Assembly (NCBI GenBank): GCA_016297695.1
Contig: JAEDGC010000085.1
Location: 1 to 5,665, forward strand
Origin: Bacilli bacterium
Lineage (GTDB): Bacteria > Bacillota_I > Bacilli_A > RF39 > UBA660
DNA: 5,665 bases
Reading direction: 5' to 3'
The notes below the pieces were generated by a model. That model was not told the origin of the DNA. It searched no databases and saw nothing but the letters and a program-made list of their open reading frames with translations. Shown piece by piece: positions 1 to 4,853 of the stretch. Each line of letters opens with the position of its first letter. Position 1 is the first letter of the stretch. The translations under genes and the position numbers were made by a program.

Positions 1-69
1 TGACGATTATTTTGCTTTGTATTTTTAGTTCACTATGTCTTGACAAAAATCATTTAATTTAACTAACTA

Positions 70-94
70 AAAAAAAGTAAAGAAATCTTTACTT
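70..94 (-). terminator. Intrinsic terminator of the 276-residue gene
   Basis: On the minus strand the arms AAGTAAAG and CTTTACTT (8 bp, loop ATTT) are followed directly by a run of T. The hairpin overlaps the stop codon at 93-95. The stem is AT-rich, with only two G-C pairs, so it may be leaky. On the plus strand the hairpin is followed by a poorer T run, so activity in that direction is less likely. Confidence 0.7.
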
Positions 95-923
95 ATAATT
101 TTCTATTTAATTTAGGGCCAAAATCGATAATTGGAACCATATGAAATGAATTTTGTTTTTCACCATCTTGTGATAGTTCTGCAGTCGATTTATTTCTATA
201 CCAAAATTTTTCATGAAAATCTCTAGTTTGTTCTCTATAAATTATTCTATATAATTCTTTACATTCTTTACTTGTACAAACGATATCCCAATTATCCATA
301 CCAGTTATATTAGCATTTAAATAATATTTATCAGGTTCTTCAAAAAAATCATAGATATTCTCTGGCATATTTTCCCAAAATTCCATCTTATAATCATTTG
401 TTGCATATAATGCTATCAATTCATCTTCAGTAATTGATCTTGCATTAGGTCCATATTTTTCTAATTTACTACTAATATACTGATTAAGATTGGAAAAACG
501 ATGCCAACCTTCAGGCCAATAAAGCATTTCAACCATCCAAAAAGGACTTGGAATGTCTTTTCCTGAAACTTTATAATTTCCTAAAGTTGTATATTCATAA
601 TCTTCAGGTTTTAAAAAAGAAGTATCTATATAACTTATTGGAAACCCTAAATATTCTGCATGCCAAGCTCCGTCTATTCCAATATGTAAATTTGTTATTT
701 CTGGATCTTGAATTTTTGGCTTTTGTATTATATATGGTGTAATAATAAATGTTTTATATTCATTAGACAAATAATTATTTGTCATTCCCATTATATTAAA
801 ACCTTTCGGAATAGGAAATGTGTAGACTATTTTATTTGTTTTTTTATCATATAAAAAAATTGTATTATCTATTAATTTATAATATATTTTTTCTTTATTA
901 AAACTGAAATTTATTGCCGTCAT
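93..923 (-). CDS. Unrecognised 276-residue protein, candidate prophage moron
   Basis: I do not recognise a family. The protein is soluble-looking, with no signal peptide or membrane segment, and rich in aromatic residues: seven Trp at about 87, 129, 136, 140, 183, 212 and 241. Residues 4-38 alternate in a beta-strand pattern (IYYKLIDN, TIFLYDK, KIVYTFPIP). The remainder looks mixed alpha/beta, with acidic stretches around 183-198, and has only two Cys (216, 221). The ATG at 921-923 is preceded by GAAAGGA at good spacing. The gene directly follows the endolysin but has its own promoter, two palindromes over that promoter and its own terminator. Such an independent unit after a lysis cassette is typical of phage moron or lysogenic-conversion genes; that role (toxin, exclusion, defence or host modification) is inference from position only. 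The gene itself is certain; the function is unknown. Confidence 0.85.
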   Translation of the reverse strand: MTAINFSFNKEKIYYKLIDNTIFLYDKKTNKIVYTFPIPKGFNIMGMTNNYLSNEYKTFIITPYIIQKPKIQDPEITNLHIGIDGAWHAEYLGFPISYIDTSFLKPEDYEYTTLGNYKVSGKDIPSPFWMVEMLYWPEGWHRFSNLNQYISSKLEKYGPNARSITEDELIALYATNDYKMEFWENMPENIYDFFEEPDKYYLNANITGMDNWDIVCTSKECKELYRIIYREQTRDFHEKFWYRNKSTAELSQDGEKQNSFHMVPIIDFGPKLNRKL

Positions 924-943
924 AATATTTCCTTTCTATATAT

Positions 944-960
944 TGTGTATATATTACACA
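944..960. promoter_or_regulatory. Palindrome over the -10 box, candidate operator
   Basis: TGTGTA and TACACA form perfect 6-base arms around a 5-base centre. The 17-bp palindrome covers the whole -10 box and the predicted start site of the 276-residue gene. A dimeric repressor bound here would block RNA polymerase. The cognate protein is not identifiable in this window. Confidence 0.55.
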
Positions 961-979
961 TAACTAAATTAATTGTCAA
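951..979 (-). promoter_or_regulatory. Sigma-A-type promoter of the 276-residue gene
   Basis: The minus strand has a perfect -35 box TTGACA (974-979), a 17-base spacer and a -10 box TAATAT (951-956). The predicted start near 944-945 gives a leader of only about 20 bases carrying the ribosome binding site. The -35 box begins four bases after the stop codon of the endolysin gene. This is the best promoter match in the window. Confidence 0.8.
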
Positions 980-985
980 CAATTA
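970..985. promoter_or_regulatory. Palindrome over the -35 box, possible second operator
   Basis: TAATTGT and ACAATTA are 7-base arms around a 2-base centre. The palindrome covers the -35 box and the endolysin stop codon. Its arms differ from those of the palindrome over the -10 box, so one protein need not bind both. Part of the symmetry arises from the TTGACA box itself, which lowers confidence. Confidence 0.35.
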
Positions 986-1744
986 TTTTATTTGAATTAA
1001 ATCTATTTCTTTACCATAAATACCTGCATACCCATCATTTGTATTATCAACCTTAAACACCCATGGTAACCAAGATTCATTTTTTATATGGACTCTATAT
1101 ATAGCATTTTTAATTTGTAATCCATCAATAGCTGTTTTATTACCAGCATAATCAGATCTACCATTTACAAATGGCAACCACTTTTTCTTTTCTAAATCAT
1201 GAACTCTATAAATAAGATTATCTATATATAAAGCACCAACACTATTACCAATATTTCCTGCATAATTATTTGAATTAGCAATTACATTAGGTAACCATTT
1301 TTTCTTTTTAAGATCATAGGTTTGATATAAAATTATTAATTTAGGTAAATCTTCATAAAGATATTTAGTCGGATTTATTCTCTTATCATTTGGATTACGA
1401 AGTTCAAAATGTAAATGTTTTCCATAAGCACATCCACTATTGCCCATATAACCAATTTTTTGGCCTTGAACTACTTTTTGACCAGCTATAACATCTACTG
1501 TATCAAGATGAGCATATAAAGTATAATATCCATCATAGTGTTTAATTTTTACATAATTACCATAACTAGCAATACCTTTAGCTTTGATATCATTCTTTTT
1601 ATTTTTTACCACATTAATAACTATACCATCACTATGTGCAATTATATTATCATTAACTCCACCTTTATTTCCAATATCTACTCCTTTATGAGAAGATGTA
1701 TATTTATTTGTTATTTTGTTATCACCAACTACTACTCTACTCAT
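983..1744 (-). CDS. Phage endolysin: M23 endopeptidase with three W-L-P wall-binding repeats
   Basis: This 253-residue protein probably cuts peptide cross-links of host peptidoglycan at the end of phage growth. Residues about 18-128 are an M23 (LytM/lysostaphin-type) zinc endopeptidase. H19 and D23 (HKGVD) and H112 match the metal ligands; H79 (YAHL) and H110 (HLH) match the catalytic histidines. Residues 139-253 hold three repeats built on KKWLP or SWLP, then YAG and a final IK. These resemble wall-binding repeats of lysins from clostridial and related phages. There is no signal peptide: the catalytic domain begins almost at once, so release should depend on the holin encoded just upstream. 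The ATG lies 8 bases after AGGAGG and overlaps the end of the holin gene by 8 bases (ATGAGTAG), implying translational coupling. No terminator follows, so transcripts may read into the 276-residue gene. Confidence 0.9.
   Translation of the reverse strand: MSRVVVGDNKITNKYTSSHKGVDIGNKGGVNDNIIAHSDGIVINVVKNKKNDIKAKGIASYGNYVKIKHYDGYYTLYAHLDTVDVIAGQKVVQGQKIGYMGNSGCAYGKHLHFELRNPNDKRINPTKYLYEDLPKLIILYQTYDLKKKKWLPNVIANSNNYAGNIGNSVGALYIDNLIYRVHDLEKKKWLPFVNGRSDYAGNKTAIDGLQIKNAIYRVHIKNESWLPWVFKVDNTNDGYAGIYGKEIDLIQIK
986..1330 (-). repeat. Three tandem W-L-P repeats within the endolysin
   Basis: Repeat units at residues about 139-174, 179-212 and 216-253 share Y-x-x-(H/Y), then W-L-P-x-V, then YAG and a C-terminal hydrophobic stretch ending in IK in the last two. 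The second and third units begin with the same YRVH. The first is more divergent (LYQTYDL). Such repeats commonly bind cell-wall polymers; the ligand here is not known. Confidence 0.75.
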
Positions 1745-2057
1745 AATTATAACCTCCTAACTTACTAGAATTTTTTCCTGTTTCTAAAAAATCTTTTATT
1801 TCATTAAACATTCTTTGAAGAATTTTTTTAAACATTTCTAAAGATATAAACATTTTCAAATAATTTGGTAAATAAGGATAAATATTTTCTATTACATAAT
1901 CCATTTTGAATGAGCCACTACCTGTTATAAATAATTCTTCGGCTTTCAAAAATAATTGATATGCTTTTTTGCGAATATCTCCATTAATTTTTATCAATAT
2001 ATACATAGTAAAAACAAGTACTGATATTAATATACCAGTGATTAAATAAATTTTCAT
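1737..2057 (-). CDS. Holin-like protein, one membrane segment
   Basis: This 106-residue protein has one hydrophobic segment at residues about 3-23 (IYLITGILISVLVFTMYILI). A charged amphipathic region follows, then a segment (about 45-64) beginning TGSGSFKMDYVIENIY. The GSG-K-x-x-YV...LP pattern resembles the LLH-type phage holin group as I recall it. Its place directly before and overlapping a signal-less endolysin supports a role in permeabilising the membrane for endolysin release. The ATG follows AGAAAGG at 9 bases. Its last codons contain the AGGAGG that serves the endolysin. A terminator lies upstream at 2160-2188, so the cassette probably starts its own transcript between there and 2058. 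An AT-rich TATTATATATT is present there, but I see no convincing -35 box; a phage late activator could explain that. Confidence 0.75.
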   Translation of the reverse strand: MKIYLITGILISVLVFTMYILIKINGDIRKKAYQLFLKAEELFITGSGSFKMDYVIENIYPYLPNYLKMFISLEMFKKILQRMFNEIKDFLETGKNSSKLGGYNYE

Positions 2058-2159
2058 AATACACGACCTTTCTTTTAGTTAAGTTTCTAATATATAATAT
2101 GAAAATTTAAAAATATTGCGTGGTTTTATTAATTAAAAATTTTTTTGAATTGAAATTTA

Positions 2160-2188
2160 TAAAAAAAAAGAACTTAATTAAAAGTTCT
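2160..2188 (-). terminator. Strong intrinsic terminator before the lysis cassette
   Basis: On the minus strand the perfect 7-bp arms AGAACTT and AAGTTCT (6-base loop) run into nine T residues. It closes the operon of the 188-residue protein and its two tiny partners, and separates it from the holin gene. The 5' arm and loop lie inside the last tiny open frame, whose stop codon is in the loop-arm region. Confidence 0.85.
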
Positions 2189-2248
2189 AATATAATTAAA
2201 CATACTTGAATTAAATTTAGTATTTTTCTTAAAGTGGTAAAATTGCAT
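2174..2248 (-). CDS. Tiny protein of 24 residues, last gene before the terminator
   Basis: The frame reads MQFYHFKKNTKFNSSMFNYI, then RTFN and TAA. It is basic and aromatic with no membrane segment. AGGAG stands 5 bases before the ATG, and this binding site overlaps the stop codon of the 25-codon frame before it, which suggests coupled translation. The terminator hairpin falls in its last codons. It is supported by the ribosome binding site and operon position rather than by similarity. It could instead be a chance short frame in front of a terminator. Confidence 0.45.
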   Translation of the reverse strand: MQFYHFKKNTKFNSSMFNYIRTFN

Positions 2249-2256
2249 ATTATCTC

Positions 2257-2334
2257 CTAATTATTTATAGTTAATTTCTTAACTGGTCCTTGTTCTATTT
2301 CAATATAGCATATACCATTTCTAATTATTCTCAT
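2257..2334 (-). CDS. Tiny protein of 25 residues overlapping the gene before it
   Basis: The frame reads MRIIRNGICYIEIEQGPVKK, then LTINN and TAG. The ATG lies within the last codons of the 188-residue gene in another frame (12-nt overlap including that gene's stop), preceded by CAGG about 6 bases upstream. Hydrophobic and charged residues alternate like a short beta-hairpin. No family is recognised. The compact overlaps on both sides are typical of phage operons. Confidence 0.45.
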   Translation of the reverse strand: MRIIRNGICYIEIEQGPVKKLTINN

Positions 2335-2887
2335 TTGATACCTGCTTTCTTTTCTTTATTAATACAGATGGTATATCATCCATATTAACAATTTTTAAAT
2401 TTTCTTCATCATATTCTTCTAGGCATGAAGCATATTCAACTAAACATTCATGGCAATTTGAAAAAGTATGACATCTGTTTGCAGCAGAGCCAATTGCATC
2501 ACCAGGTGCACACAATCCCATACTTTCCCATTCTTTTACTTTTTCGGCAGGAGTAATTTTTCCTCTTGAGTGAATTTCATCAATTTGAGATTGTGTCAAT
2601 TCTTTACCTAATTTATATCTTTTTATTGTATGATCACATAATCCTTTTAAAGAAATAATAGTACCTCGTTTTGTTTTTTTCATTATACATAAATCTAATA
2701 ATTCGCTATTTATATCACTAATTCCATTTTTTATAAAATATAATTTTAAATCTTCATAATTATCAAACAAATAAACAATATGCTTATCACATTCATCGAT
2801 TGAATATTTTTTGTTTTTTTCTTCTTTTAAATTCAAAATAAACATATACAATTTTGCTTCAATATCAACATTACATTCTTTTTTCAT
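2321..2887 (-). CDS. Cys/His-rich 188-residue protein of unknown function
   Basis: I cannot assign a family with confidence. The N-terminal two thirds are mainly helical and charged. The C-terminal part holds a dense Cys/His cluster: C126, then C139-H140, C145-H146, C148 and C155 (pattern CH-x4-CH-x-C), suggesting metal, probably zinc, binding. Residues 98-121 form an amphipathic helix-like stretch with TPAEKVKEW. The ATG follows GGAGGG by 8 bases, and a promoter-like sequence lies about 45-70 bases upstream. It heads an operon with two tiny genes that ends at the terminator at 2160-2188, directly before the lysis cassette. A small regulatory or nucleic-acid-binding protein is possible, but this is only an inference from the Cys/His cluster. 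Confidence 0.8.
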   Translation of the reverse strand: MKKECNVDIEAKLYMFILNLKEEKNKKYSIDECDKHIVYLFDNYEDLKLYFIKNGISDINSELLDLCIMKKTKRGTIISLKGLCDHTIKRYKLGKELTQSQIDEIHSRGKITPAEKVKEWESMGLCAPGDAIGSAANRCHTFSNCHECLVEYASCLEEYDEENLKIVNMDDIPSVLIKKRKQVSNENN

Positions 2888-2931
2888 TAGTTTACCCTCC
2901 CTTATTTTTTTATTATTATATTATTTAATAA

Positions 2932-2960
2932 AATATATCATTAGTAATTTTTTAGTTCTA
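2932..2960 (-). promoter_or_regulatory. Candidate promoter of the 188-residue gene
   Basis: An extended -10 element, TG-A-TATATT (-10 at 2932-2937), lies 17 bases from a weak -35 TAGAAC (2955-2960). The -35 part lies within an inverted repeat. The leader would be about 40 bases, AT-rich, ending in the ribosome binding site. Confidence 0.4.
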
Positions 2961-2970
2961 ACTAATTACT
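2943..2970. repeat. Interrupted inverted repeat at the promoter of the 188-residue gene
   Basis: The core TTAGTT and AACTAA arms (2952-2965) surround a 2-base centre. Outer arms AGTAAT and ATTACT extend the symmetry to 28 bp with a 4-base bulge on one side. It overlaps the weak -35 box, so it could be an operator. Confidence 0.35.
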
Positions 2971-3011
2971 TTTATCAATATCCTTATTTCAATTTCATAT
3001 GGACATCCTAA

Positions 3012-3030
3012 TATGATATTCCTTATCATA
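3012..3030. repeat. 19-bp inverted repeat resembling a Fur-family box
   Basis: TATGATA and TATCATA are perfect 7-base arms with a 5-base centre. Read as a 7-1-7 site (3014-3028) it matches 12 of 14 defined positions of the Fur-type consensus TGATAAT-N-ATTATCA. No promoter is evident exactly here, and the nearest downstream start is about 75 bases away, so regulation is uncertain. Confidence 0.35.
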
Positions 3031-3092
3031 CAATTTAAAACATATTTTTTCATAACAATGAATTTCATTTAAATTATCTTATAAACATATAA

Positions 3093-3212
3093 TTAAAATT
3101 CTTTAATATTATATTTCTCTTTACTAAATTTTAATGTATATTCAGTTCTATAATCTTGATTTTGCATATTAGGAACAATTGCTAACATTAATTCAGCAAC
3201 ATTGGCTTTTAA
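3093..3212 (-). pseudogene. C-terminal remnant of an unknown gene (39 codons)
   Basis: An open frame of 39 codons ending in TAA reads like real protein: it includes VAELMLAIVPNMQNQDYRTE, then YTLKFSKEKYNIKEF. Codon choice resembles the neighbouring genes. It has no ribosome binding site; the only internal ATG (codon 9) lacks one, and an in-frame stop lies just upstream. It abuts and slightly overlaps the stop of the HD-hydrolase gene. The simplest reading is the surviving tail of a gene whose front was lost when the HD-hydrolase segment arrived or by deletion. A frameshifted extension of the HD protein is less likely because that protein is already full length for its family. Confidence 0.45.
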
Positions 3213-3754
3213 TTAAAATATTCTTCTACTATTTCATTATATCTATCTAATAAATCATTTTTATTAAGTCTTTTGTTAAATAATTCTTGTAAAGAAATAT
3301 AAAACCATTTTAATTCATTATAATTATTAGCTTCAGTATTTAAAAAATCTTTACCAATTTTTAAATATGAATCATAATCCGAAATTAAATTTTGTAATTT
3401 ATCTGCTAATTCTATCATTAAAATATTTTCTGGTGTATTTTTTAATTTTATTATAAATTTTTCTTTTCTTTGTACATAATCTAAAATATCTTTATCTTCT
3501 GATAGCATTAAAACACCATCAGCAATTTCTCTTCCATATTTAGTAGATAAAAACTCATAATCATATTTTGTATCCTCAATTATGTCATGTAAATATCCTA
3601 TGTAAACTGTTTGATTATCACAACCAATATTTTTTAGCATATTACCAACCATAATACTATGAAACGATAAATCAATATTTTCTTTTTTCCTTTTCATACC
3701 ATTAAACGCTAAAAAAACAAAGTGTATAATTTCTTCTTCTTTTGTATATTTCAT
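3209..3754 (-). CDS. Small HD-domain hydrolase, (p)ppGpp hydrolase (Mesh1/SpoT)-like
   Basis: This 181-residue protein carries an HD metal-dependent phosphohydrolase domain of RelA/SpoT type. H32 (DLSFHS), H56-D57 (YLHD), E60-D61-T62 (the HDxxEDT motif) and D118 (ELADKLQNL) are the expected manganese-binding and catalytic positions. A KYG in place of the usual FG and a following LSEDK segment also fit. Length and layout match stand-alone Mesh1-type small alarmone hydrolases, which remove pyrophosphate from (p)ppGpp; there is no synthetase domain. Another nucleotide as substrate is possible. The GTG at 3764-3766 is part of the binding site GAGGTGAT, so the ATG at 3752-3754, 8 bases beyond AGGTGA, is the likely start. 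It sits 78 bases after the phosphotransferase gene with its own promoter-like sequence. Confidence 0.8.
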   Translation of the reverse strand: MKYTKEEEIIHFVFLAFNGMKRKKENIDLSFHSIMVGNMLKNIGCDNQTVYIGYLHDIIEDTKYDYEFLSTKYGREIADGVLMLSEDKDILDYVQRKEKFIIKLKNTPENILMIELADKLQNLISDYDSYLKIGKDFLNTEANNYNELKWFYISLQELFNKRLNKNDLLDRYNEIVEEYFN

Positions 3755-3788
3755 AATATTTATCACCTCGTATAATTCTTTTTTATAT

Positions 3789-3817
3789 TTTATAATTCAA
3801 ACTCATTATTAAGTCAG
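3789..3817 (-). promoter_or_regulatory. Candidate promoter of the HD-hydrolase gene
   Basis: CTGACT (-35, 3812-3817, 4 of 6 matches) is separated by 17 bases from TATAAA (-10, 3789-3794, 5 of 6). It lies between the phosphotransferase stop and the HD start, giving a leader of about 30 bases. Confidence 0.5.
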
Positions 3818-3832
3818 ATAATTTTTAATAAT

Positions 3833-4645
3833 CTACCTACTAATTTCATCAAGCCATTGATAATATATTTCAGTATTTTTATAATAATGATATTTTATTG
3901 CAATTAACATTCTATATACAAAACAAATGTTAAATAAAGCTTCTTTATATTCCATTTCATATTCTTCAAAATAATTTAGAATTTGCTCTTTTTTTAAATT
4001 TTTAAAAATTATTGGGTCTGACAAAATACCACAATAAAAATCATACAATTTATCTCCTATTTTTGTACAAGGATCAATAACTTTAATCTTGTTATTACAA
4101 ATTATAAAATTATGACTTCCAAAGTCACCATGCAAAATATAACTAGGATAATTATATTTACATAATATATCAAAGTTTTTTTCAAGACATTTTAAATCAA
4201 ATCCTTCTACGTAATTCCAATTGATAGTTTCTCTTAAATAATCAACAAAATTATTATAAGAATTATTAAATAATTTATAATATGTTCCATCATATATTTT
4301 ATAGTTAGAAACAATATCATATATTTGATTAATAAGATAACTATAGTCACCATCATTATTATATAATAATTCACCACACAAGTAATTTAAACACAAGGAA
4401 CTTTCTTCTTCAATTTCGAAAATAATATGTTGAAAAAAACAACTATCTTTATAAGAATCAAAAAAATACTTTGAATTATTATAATCACTTATATTAGAAT
4501 ATATCTTATATAAATATTTATTTTTTATATTAAATAATAAAGATGATGATATTCCAGGTGTTTGAACATTAATATCCTGGATTTGAAGTTCTATATTTAA
4601 TTTATTTTTAAAATCATTTATAAGATTACCGATATTTTTTTCCAT
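3833..4645 (-). CDS. Aminoglycoside/choline-kinase-type phosphotransferase
   Basis: This 270-residue protein has the eukaryotic-kinase-like fold of the APH/choline kinase family, which transfers phosphate from ATP to a hydroxyl of a small molecule. Evidence is the catalytic loop HGDFGSHN at residues 172-179 (D174 as catalytic base, N179 metal ligand), the DFG-equivalent IDP with D191, and a probable ATP lysine K47 in YLYKIYS. Overall length is normal for the family. Residues 194-208 (KIGDKLYDFYCGIL) match the segment that usually follows in these kinases. The substrate cannot be read from sequence; antibiotic, choline, sugar or nucleoside kinases all share these motifs. An upstream in-frame ATG (4658-4660) forms part of the binding site ATGGAGGG, so the start is the ATG at 4643-4645, 8 bases after GGAGG. 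It lies between a GNAT gene and an HD hydrolase, all cytosolic small-molecule enzymes. Confidence 0.8.
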   Translation of the reverse strand: MEKNIGNLINDFKNKLNIELQIQDINVQTPGISSSLLFNIKNKYLYKIYSNISDYNNSKYFFDSYKDSCFFQHIIFEIEEESSLCLNYLCGELLYNNDGDYSYLINQIYDIVSNYKIYDGTYYKLFNNSYNNFVDYLRETINWNYVEGFDLKCLEKNFDILCKYNYPSYILHGDFGSHNFIICNNKIKVIDPCTKIGDKLYDFYCGILSDPIIFKNLKKEQILNYFEEYEMEYKEALFNICFVYRMLIAIKYHYYKNTEIYYQWLDEISR

Positions 4646-4664
4646 TTTATCACCCTCCATAAAT

Positions 4665-4673
4665 AATATAACA
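4665..4673 (-). promoter_or_regulatory. Candidate extended -10 promoter of the phosphotransferase gene
   Basis: TG-T-TATATT forms an extended -10 element (-10 at 4665-4670). There is no good -35 box. The transcript would start only a few bases before the ribosome binding site, so this is tentative. Confidence 0.3.
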
Positions 4674-4686
4674 TATTCATTTTATA

Positions 4687-4707
4687 ATTTAAGAACTTTT
4701 CTTAAAT
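4687..4707. repeat. Perfect 9-bp-arm inverted repeat upstream of the phosphotransferase
   Basis: ATTTAAGAA and TTCTTAAAT flank CTT. The repeat lies about 20 bases upstream of the candidate -10 box, where an activator or repressor could bind. No T run follows on either strand, so it is not a normal terminator. The rest of 4661-4853 is AT-rich with no coding signal. Confidence 0.4.
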
Positions 4708-4853
4708 AATTATTAAATTTCTTATTTAACATTATTAATCAAAAATTTGAATAAAGATTAGTAAATAGTGATATGTGAGAATTTGAATACTTGTTCAAAA
4801 AAAGATAGAATCTAATAAATACTATATTTTTATTCATTATTTATTTTTACTTC

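Larger units (their letters stand above)
2888..3208. other. Intergenic region of 321 bases with inverted repeats and a gene remnant
   Basis: From high to low coordinates this holds the gene remnant (3093-3212), a 19-bp inverted repeat (3012-3030), the interrupted inverted repeat (2943-2970) and the promoter of the 188-residue gene. No terminator is visible after the HD-hydrolase gene, so its transcript may run into this region. No RNA gene is seen. Confidence 0.6.

Noticed and set aside
3..62. Plus-strand open frame at the left edge ending in TAA (possible convergent gene tail)
   Set aside because: Only 19 codons, hydrophobic and without supporting signals; cannot be told from chance.
40..68. 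Plus-strand TTGACA as a promoter
   Set aside because: No acceptable -10 box at 16-18 bases, and it would only transcribe antisense to the 276-residue gene.
548..742. Plus-strand open frame opposite the 276-residue gene
   Set aside because: It lies wholly antisense to a well-supported gene and is low-complexity (Leu, Phe, Tyr); a shadow frame.
1538..1768. Plus-strand open frame opposite the endolysin
   Set aside because: Antisense to the M23 domain, rich in Ile, Asn and Phe, as expected from the complement of AT-rich coding DNA.
2811..3011. Plus-strand hydrophobic open frame resembling a membrane protein
   Set aside because: Its first part is antisense to the 188-residue gene and the rest crosses an AT-rich promoter region; no ribosome binding site.
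2958..3068. Minus-strand 36-codon frame starting MKFIVMKKYVLNC
   Set aside because: No ribosome binding site, its stop lies inside the inverted repeat of the next promoter, and it covers the Fur-like repeat; probably non-coding.
4782..4799. Inverted repeat TTTGAA/TTCAAA as terminator of the GNAT gene
   Set aside because: On the minus strand the T run precedes rather than follows the stem, so it does not have terminator geometry for that gene.
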